NCBI GenBank assembly: GCA_030150045.1 | Contig: JASLGM010000020.1 | Span: 1 to 64,000, forward strand | Direction of reading: 5' to 3' | DNA length: 64,000 bases | Source of the DNA: Taishania sp. | Lineage (GTDB): Bacteria; Bacteroidota; Bacteroidia; Flavobacteriales_D; Crocinitomicaceae | Part shown: one piece after another, positions 19,839 to 28,200 of the stretch | Layout: each line of letters starts with the position of its first letter | Numbering within the stretch: the stretch's first letter is position 1 | The notes under the pieces: generated by a model | The model's input: only the letters and a program-made list of their open reading frames with translations | Told to the model about the DNA's origin: nothing | Databases searched by the model: none | Position numbers and translations under genes: made by a program

Positions 19839-20018
19839 ATGACCATTCAAGCAGAAGAAAGCGTAATTGCCACGGAATTGGAGCAAATCAAGAATGGAAA
19901 TAGTGAAAATGATAAAGTATTAATTACAGCAGCTCAGAATATTGTAACGCACATGTATCACAAAGGATGTTATTTTGCAATGTTCCCAATTGTTTTGTAT
20001 TATACTAAACACCAGTAG
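19839..20018 (+). CDS. Possible small hypothetical protein or gene fragment (59 aa)
   Basis: A short frame starting MTIQAEESVIATELEQIKN, with an acidic helical first half and a hydrophobic end (CYFAMFPIVLYYTKHQ). Codon choice looks protein-like, but there is no promoter box, no ribosome-binding site and no known family. It begins where the IS3 remnant stops making sense, so it could equally be the 3' fragment of a gene cut by that insertion. Confidence 0.3.
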   Translation: MTIQAEESVIATELEQIKNGNSENDKVLITAAQNIVTHMYHKGCYFAMFPIVLYYTKHQ

Positions 20019-20035
20019 CAATAAGGGTATAAAAC

Positions 20036-20061
20036 AAAAAAGGACGGTTAATAACCGTCCT
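20036..20061 (-). terminator. Terminator after tRNA-Arg
   Basis: Near-perfect palindrome AGGACGGTTA / ATAACCGTCCT directly after the tRNA CCA end, followed on the minus strand by TTTTTTGTTTT. Confidence 0.8.
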
Positions 20062-20138
20062 TGGTGATCCCATCAGGATTCGAACCTGAGACCTACTGCT
20101 TAGAAGGCAGTTGCTCTATCCAGCTGAGCTATGGGACC
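20062..20138 (-). tRNA. tRNA-Arg (TCT)
   Basis: Minus strand, 77 nt including an encoded CCA. Acceptor GGTCCCA pairs with TGGGATC, the anticodon loop CTTCTAA gives TCT (Arg, AGA), and the T loop is GGTTCGAATCC. Confidence 0.95.
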
Positions 20139-20154
20139 AAATGTGAAAGAGAAA

Positions 20155-20187
20155 GAAAAAAAAAGGGGAGATGTAAAACATCTCCCC
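20155..20187 (-). terminator. Hairpin after tRNA-Pro
   Basis: GGGGAGATGT / ACATCTCCCC around a 3-nt loop, followed on the minus strand by a run of ten T residues: a strong intrinsic terminator between tRNA-Pro and tRNA-Arg. tRNA-Arg then needs read-through or its own start. Confidence 0.8.
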
Positions 20188-20191
20188 AGTG

Positions 20192-20266
20192 TCGGGGTGG
20201 CAGGATTCGAACCTGCGACCTCCTGGTCCCAAACCAGGCGCGATAACCGGGCTACGCTACACCCCG
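20192..20266 (-). tRNA. tRNA-Pro (TGG)
   Basis: Minus strand, 75 nt. Acceptor CGGGGTG pairs with CACCCCG, and the anticodon loop TTTGGGA gives TGG (Pro, CCA). CCA is not encoded (the next bases are CAC), unlike the neighbouring tRNA-Arg. Confidence 0.95.
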
Positions 20267-20351
20267 ATACTTTTGGAAATGCATCCAATTTGTATCTTGT
20301 ATTCTTTCGACTTTCAATTCTTTTGCGAGGTCGTTTCCTCGATTGCGAGTG

Positions 20352-20382
20352 CAAAGTTAAGCACTTTGTTTGGTTTCTGCAA
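20352..20382 (-). promoter_or_regulatory. Bacteroidota promoter of tRNA-Pro
   Basis: TTG (20380-20382), a 20-nt spacer and TAACTTTG (20352-20359) on the minus strand, about 85 nt before the tRNA-Pro 5' end. Confidence 0.7.
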
Positions 20383-20478
20383 GCTTTTTATAATCTTTTT
20401 TCTGTTTTTTTTTGTTTCAATGTCCAACGTTTTGATTCTATGAAACTTCCAAAAAAAAGCGCTTTTGAAAAGCTTTTG

Positions 20479-20565
20479 CGGAGGGAGCGGGATTCGAACC
20501 CGCGGTACAGTTACCCGTACGTCAGTTTAGCAAACTGGTGGTTTAAGCCTCTCACCCATCCCTCC
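20479..20565 (-). tRNA. tRNA-Ser (GCT)
   Basis: Minus strand, 87 nt with the long variable arm of class II tRNAs. Acceptor GGAGGGA pairs with TCCCTCC, the discriminator is G, and the anticodon GCT (Ser, AGC) lies in the CAGTTTGCTAAACTG arm. CCA is not encoded. Confidence 0.95.
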
Positions 20566-20588
20566 TATAATGTTCAATGAACGGACGC

Positions 20589-20618
20589 CAAAGGTAGTAA
20601 TAGAATTGGAATTTTCAA
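20589..20618 (-). promoter_or_regulatory. Bacteroidota promoter of tRNA-Ser
   Basis: TTG (20616-20618), a 19-nt spacer and TACCTTTG (20589-20596) on the minus strand, just upstream of tRNA-Ser. Confidence 0.75.
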
Positions 20619-20650
20619 GCGTTTTTGAAAAATATTTTTCGTTTTTACGC

Positions 20651-21226
20651 TTAAATAATTACATTCCATAAACTAACAAGATATAACACTCCTATTCCCA
20701 ATAATATAGATGTAAAATCTTTATAAGTCCGTTCTTCTTTGAAATAAATAAAAAGTCCCACAAACAGGGAAGAACTGCAGAAAATAGCCTGTTCAAGAAA
20801 GAGGTTGGGATATAAAATAAGGGAAATTACAGCACTAACCCCAGCTCCCATAAACAATAACCTCATCCAAACATTCATTTTTTTCCAAATAAGTCTTACT
20901 GAAAGCAATAGAAAAAGAATCAAAATAAGAAGCGAGTTGTATTGCATAATCTGATTTTGCATGATACTTTCTTGCTGCTGAAAAGAAAAAAGTATTTCTA
21001 AAAGAAAGGGCGAGCAAAGAAATTGGAGTGAAAAAACAAAGAGTAAGAGATAATGTTCAAGAATTCTGCAATGTTTTTGCTGAATAAAAAAGGCAATCGA
21101 GAAAAACAAATTGAATGCGGGCAGTATTGGATAGGAAAAAACAAGAGTTCCTGCTTGTATCCAATTAAAAAGTCCCAACATAAAATATGTCAGGACTCCT
21201 ATTCCAATGATTTTTTTAATTTCCAT
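20651..21226 (-). CDS. Hypothetical polytopic membrane protein (191 aa)
   Basis: I do not recognise a family. Almost the whole protein is hydrophobic, with about six membrane segments (for example LTYFMLGLFNWI, FNLFFSIAFFI, YLLLFVFSLQFL, LLILILFLLLSV, LLFMGAGVSAVISLI and SILLGIGVLYLVSLW) and short basic loops. The ATG at 21226 begins 1 nt after the map stop codon, so it is translationally coupled to map; an upstream TTG inside map (21238) is less likely. Apart from the shared operon there is no hint of function. Confidence 0.72.
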   Translation of the reverse strand: MEIKKIIGIGVLTYFMLGLFNWIQAGTLVFSYPILPAFNLFFSIAFFIQQKHCRILEHYLLLFVFSLQFLCSPFLLEILFSFQQQESIMQNQIMQYNSLLILILFLLLSVRLIWKKMNVWMRLLFMGAGVSAVISLILYPNLFLEQAIFCSSSLFVGLFIYFKEERTYKDFTSILLGIGVLYLVSLWNVII

Positions 21227-21227
21227 T

Positions 21228-22022
21228 TTATTTACCAATCACCTCGTAGATGTAATCGAAAGTAGAAAGGATTACTGGCTCTCCGTCTACAACTGCGATG
21301 TCGTGTTCGAAGTGTGCACTTGGAGATCCGTCAGCTGTAACGATGGTCCATTTATCGTCTAGCATTTCTACTTTTTCAGTTCCAATGTTAATCATAGGTT
21401 CAATGGCGATGGTCAATCCGTTTTGAATTTTCTTACCTCTACCTCTTCTTCCGTAGTTTGGAACTTGTGGATCTTCGTGCATTTTCTTTCCTAACCCGTG
21501 TCCTACAAGGTCACGAACAACGCCGTATCCATGTTTCTCTGCATGGGTTTGAATGGCCCACCCGATATCGTCGATTCTATTTCCTACTCTTGCTTGTTCA
21601 ATTCCTAAGTAAAGACATTCTTCTGTTACTTTTAGTAATTGTTTTTTCTCTGATGAAATTTCACCTACTGCAAATGTATAGGCGTGATCTCCGTAGTAGC
21701 CTTTATAGATGGCTCCACAATCTACGGAAATGATGTCTCCTTCTTCAAATGGTCTATCTGTTGGCAATCCGTGTACGACCGCTTCATTCACAGATATCAA
21801 GAGTGTACTTGGACATCCGTATAATCCTTTGAATCCGGGAATTCCGTTTTGAGATTTTATATAGTCTTCTGCTACTTGATCTAGTTGATTCCCTGTCATT
21901 CCTGGGCGGATCAATTTGGCTACTTCTCCTAGAGTGCGACTTACAATTTGTGCTGCTTCACGCATAATTGCGATTTCGTCTGCTGTTTTATATATAATCA
22001 TTTCGCGTCTAAAAATGTTCAT
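21228..22022 (-). CDS. map: Methionine aminopeptidase, type I
   Basis: Removes the N-terminal Met from new proteins in the cytoplasm. The 264-residue length suits the type I family. All five metal ligands are visible: Asp of ISVDCGA, Asp of YYGDHAYTF, His of LVGHGLG, Glu of IAIEPMIN and Glu of HFEHDIAV; the catalytic His of AVVHGLP is also present. Two starts are possible (ATG at 22022 or at 22001, MIIYKTADE). The first is supported by a TAATTTTG promoter box ending 5 nt upstream (22028-22035), implying a leaderless transcript. A membrane-protein gene follows 1 nt after the stop. Confidence 0.95.
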   Translation of the reverse strand: MNIFRREMIIYKTADEIAIMREAAQIVSRTLGEVAKLIRPGMTGNQLDQVAEDYIKSQNGIPGFKGLYGCPSTLLISVNEAVVHGLPTDRPFEEGDIISVDCGAIYKGYYGDHAYTFAVGEISSEKKQLLKVTEECLYLGIEQARVGNRIDDIGWAIQTHAEKHGYGVVRDLVGHGLGKKMHEDPQVPNYGRRGRGKKIQNGLTIAIEPMINIGTEKVEMLDDKWTIVTADGSPSAHFEHDIAVVDGEPVILSTFDYIYEVIGK

Positions 22023-22027
22023 TCTTA

Positions 22028-22035
22028 CAAAATTA
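22028..22035 (-). promoter_or_regulatory. -7 box directly in front of map
   Basis: TAATTTTG on the minus strand, 5 nt before the ATG at 22022. No clear TTG at -33. Confidence 0.5.
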
Positions 22036-22099
22036 AGAAATCTTGGTGAGCTATCCCAGAAGTTAGGGTTTTTGCCTTGAATTTAGGTTTTCATGTGAT

Positions 22100-22255
22100 T
22101 TTCAGCCCGGGTGGAATGCGTAGCTAAGCGTGCTGTAAAAGTGGTGAGCGCTAGTTTGTCACTGCGACTGAAAGAAGCACGTGACAAGCAGCTAGCGAAC
22201 GCGTTTACGGTACGTTTACTAAAGCATGTAAACCGAAATGGCTGCCAAAAGAACC
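22100..22255 (+). repeat. Module B repeat, copy 2 (no module A partner)
   Basis: The ends CAGCC (22103-22107) and GGCTG (22240-22244) pair. Inner stems TTGTCAC (22156-22162) / GTGACAA (22181-22187) and CGCTAG (22149-22154) / CTAGCG (22192-22197) are perfect and differ from all other copies, while the loop TGCGACTGAAAGAAGCAC is conserved. It lies between map and sucC, both on the minus strand. Confidence 0.8.
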
Positions 22256-22292
22256 TTTTCCTTCTGCTTTTAACTTGTTTGATTTAAGGGAA

Positions 22293-22323
22293 ATAAAAAA
22301 GGTGCTGATTGCTCAACACCTTT
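22293..22323 (-). terminator. Terminator of sucC
   Basis: Stem AAAGGTG / CACCTTT downstream of the sucC stop on the minus strand, with a T-rich tail (TTTTTTATTT). Confidence 0.65.
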
Positions 22324-22346
22324 GATTTTATTTTTTTCTGCATTGA

Positions 22347-23558
22347 TTATGCCAATACTTCTGACACTTTGTCTGCTGCTTCTTGTAATTGTACTACCGC
22401 GTGAACGTCAAGCCCTGATTCGTCGATCAATTTCTTTGCTTCTTCAGCGTTTGTACCTTGAAGGCGCACGATAATTGGCACTGGAATTGTTCCCATTGCA
22501 TTGTATGCGTCTACTACACCTTGAGCTACACGGTCGCAACGAACGATACCTCCGAAGATGTTGATAAGGATTGCTTTTACGTTTGGATCTTGCAAGATGA
22601 TTCCGAAAGCTTTTTGTACGCGTTCTGCATCTGCTGTTCCACCTACGTCTAGGAAGTTTGCTGGGTTCCCCCCTGACAATTTAATGATGTCCATTGTTGC
22701 CATTGCTAATCCTGCTCCGTTCACCATACAAGCAACGTTTCCGTCTAATTTAACGAAATTTAATCCTGCATTTCCAGCTTCTACATCCATTGGATCTTCT
22801 TCTGTAATGTCTCTCATTGCTGCGTATTCTGGGTGGCGGTATAATCCGTTTCCATCTAATGTTACTTTGGCATCTACTGCGATGATTTTGTTATCAGATG
22901 TTTTTAATACTGGGTTGATTTCGAACATTGCTGCATCAATTCCTACATAGGCGTTGTACAATGCTGTTACGAATTTCACCATTTCTTTATGTGCTTGTCC
23001 GCTTAATCCTAAGTTGAATGCGATTTTTCGTGCTTGGAAACCTTGGATTCCTACGCGTGGATCGATTTCTTCTTTGTAGATAAGTTCTGGTGTATTTTCT
23101 GCTACTGCTTCAATATCCATTCCACCTTCTGTAGAGTAAACGATTGTATTGCGTCCTCTTTCACGATCTAACAACACAGACATGTAAAATTCTTCTGTTT
23201 GCGCTTCACCTGGGTAGTAAACATCTTGTGCGATTAACACTTTGCTTACTTTTTTAGCTTTCCCGTTCGTTTGCGCTGTCATCAAATGACCACCAAGGAT
23301 ACCTTTTACTTTATCTTCAATTTCACCCAATCCTTTTGAAAGAACAACACCGTGAGATCCAGTTTCTTCAACTGTTCCCTTACCGCGTCCTCCAGCGTGG
23401 ATTTGAGCTTTCACAACGTACCAACCTGTTCCAGTTTGTTCCGTTAACTTTTTAGCAGCTTCAACTGCTTCTTCAACTTTGTCAATTACAATTCCTTCTT
23501 GAACTGCAACCCCAAAGCTTTTCAATATCGCCTTTCCTTGGTATTCGTGTAAGTTCAT
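22347..23558 (-). CDS. sucC: Succinyl-CoA synthetase (ADP/GDP-forming), beta subunit
   Basis: The ATP-grasp beta subunit of the TCA-cycle enzyme that converts succinyl-CoA to succinate with nucleotide triphosphate formation. The 403-residue length is normal. Signatures are the N-terminal [17 protein letters not shown], the nucleotide-binding stretch [12 protein letters not shown] (about 50-61), FEINPV (metal/nucleotide) and the GGTADAERV and [11 protein letters not shown]oA-ligase region. The alpha subunit (sucD) is not in this window. A TTG-N20-TAnnTTTA promoter (23582-23612) and a terminator show it is transcribed alone. Confidence 0.96.
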   Translation of the reverse strand: MNLHEYQGKAILKSFGVAVQEGIVIDKVEEAVEAAKKLTEQTGTGWYVVKAQIHAGGRGKGTVEETGSHGVVLSKGLGEIEDKVKGILGGHLMTAQTNGKAKKVSKVLIAQDVYYPGEAQTEEFYMSVLLDRERGRNTIVYSTEGGMDIEAVAENTPELIYKEEIDPRVGIQGFQARKIAFNLGLSGQAHKEMVKFVTALYNAYVGIDAAMFEINPVLKTSDNKIIAVDAKVTLDGNGLYRHPEYAAMRDITEEDPMDVEAGNAGLNFVKLDGNVACMVNGAGLAMATMDIIKLSGGNPANFLDVGGTADAERVQKAFGIILQDPNVKAILINIFGGIVRCDRVAQGVVDAYNAMGTIPVPIIVRLQGTNAEEAKKLIDESGLDVHAVVQLQEAADKVSEVLA

Positions 23559-23581
23559 TTTCTAACTTTTTATTAGTGATG

Positions 23582-23612
23582 TAAAAATAAATTTTATTTA
23601 TGTAAGCGTCAA
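23582..23612 (-). promoter_or_regulatory. Promoter of sucC
   Basis: TTG (23610-23612), a 20-nt spacer and TATTTTTA (23582-23589) on the minus strand, with a leader of about 20 nt. Confidence 0.55.
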
Positions 23613-23643
23613 GTACTCTTGTCGAATACTTTCACTTTTGTTT

Positions 23644-25131
23644 TTATTTAACACGATTATTCACCCAACTTGAAGAAATTGTTCGGGATTTGAACTTTTC
23701 TTCTTTTTGTTTTCTTAGATCGTCCCAAATTTGATTGACTCCGTGAACAAGTGCTTTTTCTTCTTTGTCCATAGCTGTATTGACAACTGTTGGATCTGAG
23801 AAGTATGATTTTACGAAGTTAGTGTCAAAATCTCCTGAAACGAATGCAGGGTGTTTCATAACGTATTTCCCGAAATCAAGTGTTGTTTTAACGCCTGAAA
23901 TCTGGTATTCATCAACTGCTTTAACGGCTCTAATGATGGCTGCATTTCTGTCTTTTCCCCAAACCACTAATTTAGCAATCATTGGATCGTAGTAAATCGG
24001 AATTTCCATTCCTTCAACAAAAGCATCATCTACGCGTACTGATCTTCCTACTGGCACTCGGTATCGGTTTAAGGTTCCGATATCTGGTGTAAATCCATTC
24101 AATGTATCTTCTGCGTATACCCTTATTTCAATGGCGTGTCCGTTTATGGTCAATTCATCTTGTAGCAAAGGTAATCTTTCTCCTCTCGCCACGCGCACTT
24201 GCCATTCCACTAGATCTTGCCCTGTTATCTCCTCTGTTACAGGATGTTCAACTTGTAAACGGGTATTCATTTCAAGGAAGTAGAACTTCATATCTCCATC
24301 TAAAAGGAATTCGACAGTTCCAGCACCTTCGTAGTTACATGCTTTACAAACATTTACTGCAGCAGCTCCCATTTCAGCTCTTAAATCTGGTGTAAGGACT
24401 GGGCTTGGTGCTTCTTCAATCACTTTTTGGTGGCGTCTTTGGATGGAGCATTCTCTATCAAACAAGTAAACCACATTTCCCAATGAATCTGCGAATACTT
24501 GAATTTCTATATGGCGTGGTTTGGTCACGAATTTCTCGATAAACACAGCATCGTCGCCGAAAGAAGATCTTGCTTCATTCTGTGCTAACCGCATTTGTTC
24601 TTCGAACTCTTCTGGTTTTTCAACCAATCGCATTCCTTTCCCTCCTCCTCCGGCTGAGGCTTTAATCAGAATAGGATAACCGACTTGCAGTGCTACTTTC
24701 TTAGCTTCTGTTACATCAGTAATTGCTTCGTCCACACCTGGAACTAATGGCACACCGAAATCTTTAACAGCTTGTTTTGCACTCAACTTATCACCCATCA
24801 ACTCCATTGACTCAGGGCTTGGTCCAATTAACTTAATTCCTGCCTCTTTAACTTTGCGTGCAAAGGCTGCGTTTTCAGATAGGAAACCATATCCTGGGTG
24901 AATACCATCAACACCCAGATCTTTACAATACTCCAAGATTAAATCTTGTTTCAAGTAACTTTCTGCTGCGGGGCTAGCACCAAGATAAACTGCTTCGTCT
25001 GCTTCCAACACATGTGGAGCAAAACGGTCAGCGTCGGAATAAACGGCAACACTACGAATATTCATCTCTTTTAAAGTACGAATTACGCGTCTTGCAATCT
25101 CTCCTCTATTTGCGATTAAAACTTTGTTCAT
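23644..25131 (-). CDS. accC: Acyl-CoA carboxylase biotin carboxylase subunit
   Basis: Carboxylates biotin on the carrier protein with ATP and bicarbonate, for acetyl- or propionyl-CoA carboxylation. 495 residues: the N-terminal domain MNKVLIANRGEIARRVIRT, the ATP-grasp glycine loop ASAGGGGKGM (about 159-168), catalytic EMNTRLQVEHPVTEEITG (about 290-307), and a C-terminal biotin carboxylase domain ending with a ~45-residue charged extension (KEEKALVHGVNQIWDDLRKQKEEKFKSRT). The extension, and the lack of accB or a carboxyltransferase nearby, suggest a propionyl/acyl-CoA carboxylase rather than the fatty-acid-synthesis enzyme; the symbol accC is therefore by homology only. Confidence 0.9.
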   Translation of the reverse strand: MNKVLIANRGEIARRVIRTLKEMNIRSVAVYSDADRFAPHVLEADEAVYLGASPAAESYLKQDLILEYCKDLGVDGIHPGYGFLSENAAFARKVKEAGIKLIGPSPESMELMGDKLSAKQAVKDFGVPLVPGVDEAITDVTEAKKVALQVGYPILIKASAGGGGKGMRLVEKPEEFEEQMRLAQNEARSSFGDDAVFIEKFVTKPRHIEIQVFADSLGNVVYLFDRECSIQRRHQKVIEEAPSPVLTPDLRAEMGAAAVNVCKACNYEGAGTVEFLLDGDMKFYFLEMNTRLQVEHPVTEEITGQDLVEWQVRVARGERLPLLQDELTINGHAIEIRVYAEDTLNGFTPDIGTLNRYRVPVGRSVRVDDAFVEGMEIPIYYDPMIAKLVVWGKDRNAAIIRAVKAVDEYQISGVKTTLDFGKYVMKHPAFVSGDFDTNFVKSYFSDPTVVNTAMDKEEKALVHGVNQIWDDLRKQKEEKFKSRTISSSWVNNRVK

Positions 25132-25214
25132 TCTTTTTACAACCTAAGTGTTTGCGAATTTATTCATTTCAATTGACTTCTGCTCTACTAAATCGAAAAA
25201 CTATAAAAGTTTGT

Positions 25215-28200
25215 CTATTGTTTTACTTCTGTCTCTTCTTCTAATTTGGGCACTTGTGTCTGCTCTTTCTTTCTTCGGATTGGATAATGTTTATTTTCCT
25301 TTTTCCTGAAAACGTCCAAGAACTTTTGAAGTAATTTAAAGTCTTTTATGCTGTGGAAATCTTCTTTGTAATATACACCGATTCCTTGTTTGAACTGTCC
25401 ACGGTTTTGTGTTTGTATCACACGTGTATCGTTCGACTCATTGAAAACATTGATTCGGAAGGTTCCTTCTTTATTCAGCTTATACTCTACTTCGATATCA
25501 CCGATTAAAGAAGCCTGACTATTTCCTCCAACATTGGAGTTTCTTGCCCCAACGGACCCCGTAATCATAAGTTGATCGTCTAAGAATCCTTTTTGAATTC
25601 CAACGGCATACTCATTTTGTCCATACATGTCTGAGTTCATGTCGACATTTAGTTTATATTCTTGGCTCACTTGGGACAGTAAAGAGTTAATCTGTTGAGA
25701 AACTAAATCCAACGCGGCTCCTCCACTTGCTTTTGAAGAACCTTTCATTGGTTGGAATTTACGCCACAATAACAGGGAGAAGAATTGTCTATTTAATTCA
25801 TCTTTATCTGTTGTAACTTGGGAAAGGATGGCTTTATCTGCTTCATTTGCTTTTGGTGCTTTAATGTCAAATCCAATTGCTGGCTTCATTAGGGATTCTG
25901 TCAAATTCAAATAACAATTAATTTCTTGTTGTCCAGAAGTAAGTAATTCAGGTGACAACTCTCCAAGATTGGTTCTCACTTTATAGTAGGCCTGTAAGTT
26001 CAAATTGGCATCGTACGGACTTCCCGTCCATGTAATTGTTCCACCCTCTGCTAAATAAAAAGATTGTTTAATTGGTCCTAAAACAAAATTATATCCAGAC
26101 CCCTCTGCAACACGATAAGTTCCATCCAAGGACATCTGCCCTAAGTTATCTAATTTCAACCCAATAGCACCATTACCATAAGCTGTAATTTCGTCACCTG
26201 TTTGTTCATTAAAGACAACTTTCACTTGTGCATCAGGTGTAACATTGAATCTAAAATCTAAGGAAACTCCTGTAAAGTCAATTTTTCTTTCTTCTGTCAC
26301 CACGAGCGAGTCTTTGGAGATAAAAGTGATGAAATTATCTTCATCTAACTCACTTTGTCCAAACAAGGAAAGATTTATCCAAGTTCCTTTTTGAGTTTTC
26401 GCATCGACAGTAATATCTAAGTTATTCAAATAGCCAAATACACTGACTATTCCAGTAACATATGCTTTTCCATAATACAAATCTCCTGCTGAACCATCTG
26501 TGTTCATAGCTAAGAAGCGTTCCAATGGTGCTTTTTCCCATTTGTTTTTAGGATTTCTTTTGTAGTAATCTTCTTCTAAGTTTACATAAACATCAAAGTT
26601 CCATCTTGTGAAATCATAATGTGCTATCGTTCCATTCAGCGAGCCCGTATTACCTTCGGCATCGGTAATCGGCATGTTATCAATATAAAAACCATCTTTA
26701 TCTGCATACATTTTACCGTTAAATGTAAAAGATGTACCCAACATGGCGATTTTTGCTCCTGCATTATTTAGAAATAAGTCCCCATCGATAATTGGTCTGC
26801 TTAATGAACCAGTGATATACAGTTTTCCATCAATAAATCCTTTAATATCCTCCACAACTAGTGGATCCATGAATGCATTTAAGAAAGCAATATTTGTTTT
26901 CGCAAAATTCAGTGTAAAGTCGAGGTTGTTTTTTTCCTTCGTAATATCATATGTTCCTTTAAAATCAAAGGTTTGATTATCTCTATAGATCAAATCTCCT
27001 TCTAGAGCAATTTTGTCTTTAGATTTATCCCATTGAGATTGTAAGAATATATCTCCAACTTCTTCTCCATTGATCCATAAATCGCTCACATTCATATCCC
27101 CCATGTATCCTAGATTAGAATAAGGGTTAGTTATATATCCCCAGCCATTAGCGTTACCTGCTAAAGTAACGTTCAACCCTAATAACTGTGCTAATTCACC
27201 AAGATTTAATTCATTAACTTGGAAGTTCAATTTATCATGATCATTTTTAGAAACGACTCCATCTAAAGAAATATATTGGTTGCCTTTCTCAAGTCTGAAA
27301 TTATCGACATTTATTGTTGTCGAATCAATAAGGGCACTTGCTGACTCGTTAATATTCCATCTGTTTCCGTTTATACTAAAATAAGACGGTTGGAAATTAA
27401 TTTTCACCCTCGAAGTTGATTCAAAACTAGTATTCCATTGAATATCTGTATGATTTATTGTATTAGGGTTCCATGTCAACTCACTATTGAGACTACTTCC
27501 ATTCCCCGCGATCAACAAATTGATGTCATCTAATATTACAGAATCGTTCAATTGCAAATTCTGAATATTCAGATGTGCATTTATTTCATCTTTTACTGCT
27601 GATTGTGAAAGTGTAATGTTTCGAATCCTCTTTCCTGCAATCTCCAAAGTATCTGCCTTAATATTCATTTGGAAATCCCTGTCCTCTGCATTGTAATTCC
27701 CATTAATCAAAGTGTTGGAACTGATTTTCAATGTTGGAACAAAAATCGCTAGAACCTCACTAATGTCTTTAATCTGAATATCGTACTTAAGGTTATCCGT
27801 TGTCTTTAATTTTTTCTTTTTGACTTTATCTGGTAACTCTAGATTTCCAAATCCCGGGAAAATTTGACTTAACTGATCTTGAATAACATAACCGATGCTT
27901 TCAAAATTCATTTTCCCGACAACCGTTGCATCTAACAACGAACTCGATAGCTTAAACCGGTCTTCTTCTGGATCTCTATAGATATCCAAATTTAAATTAG
28001 GCACTTTAATTTCTTTGTCACCTTGTTCAAAAAGAACATCATATAACATGACACATCCCTGCATCGTATTGGGATCAAACCCTTGAAGTTGCACATCCAT
28101 TTTTGCATTCAAAATGGTACTGTCCATATCCGTTAATTTCAATTGCTTTAAAAAAGCTTTATTGACTTCTACGTTCATGTTCATTTCTGGGACACCATTT

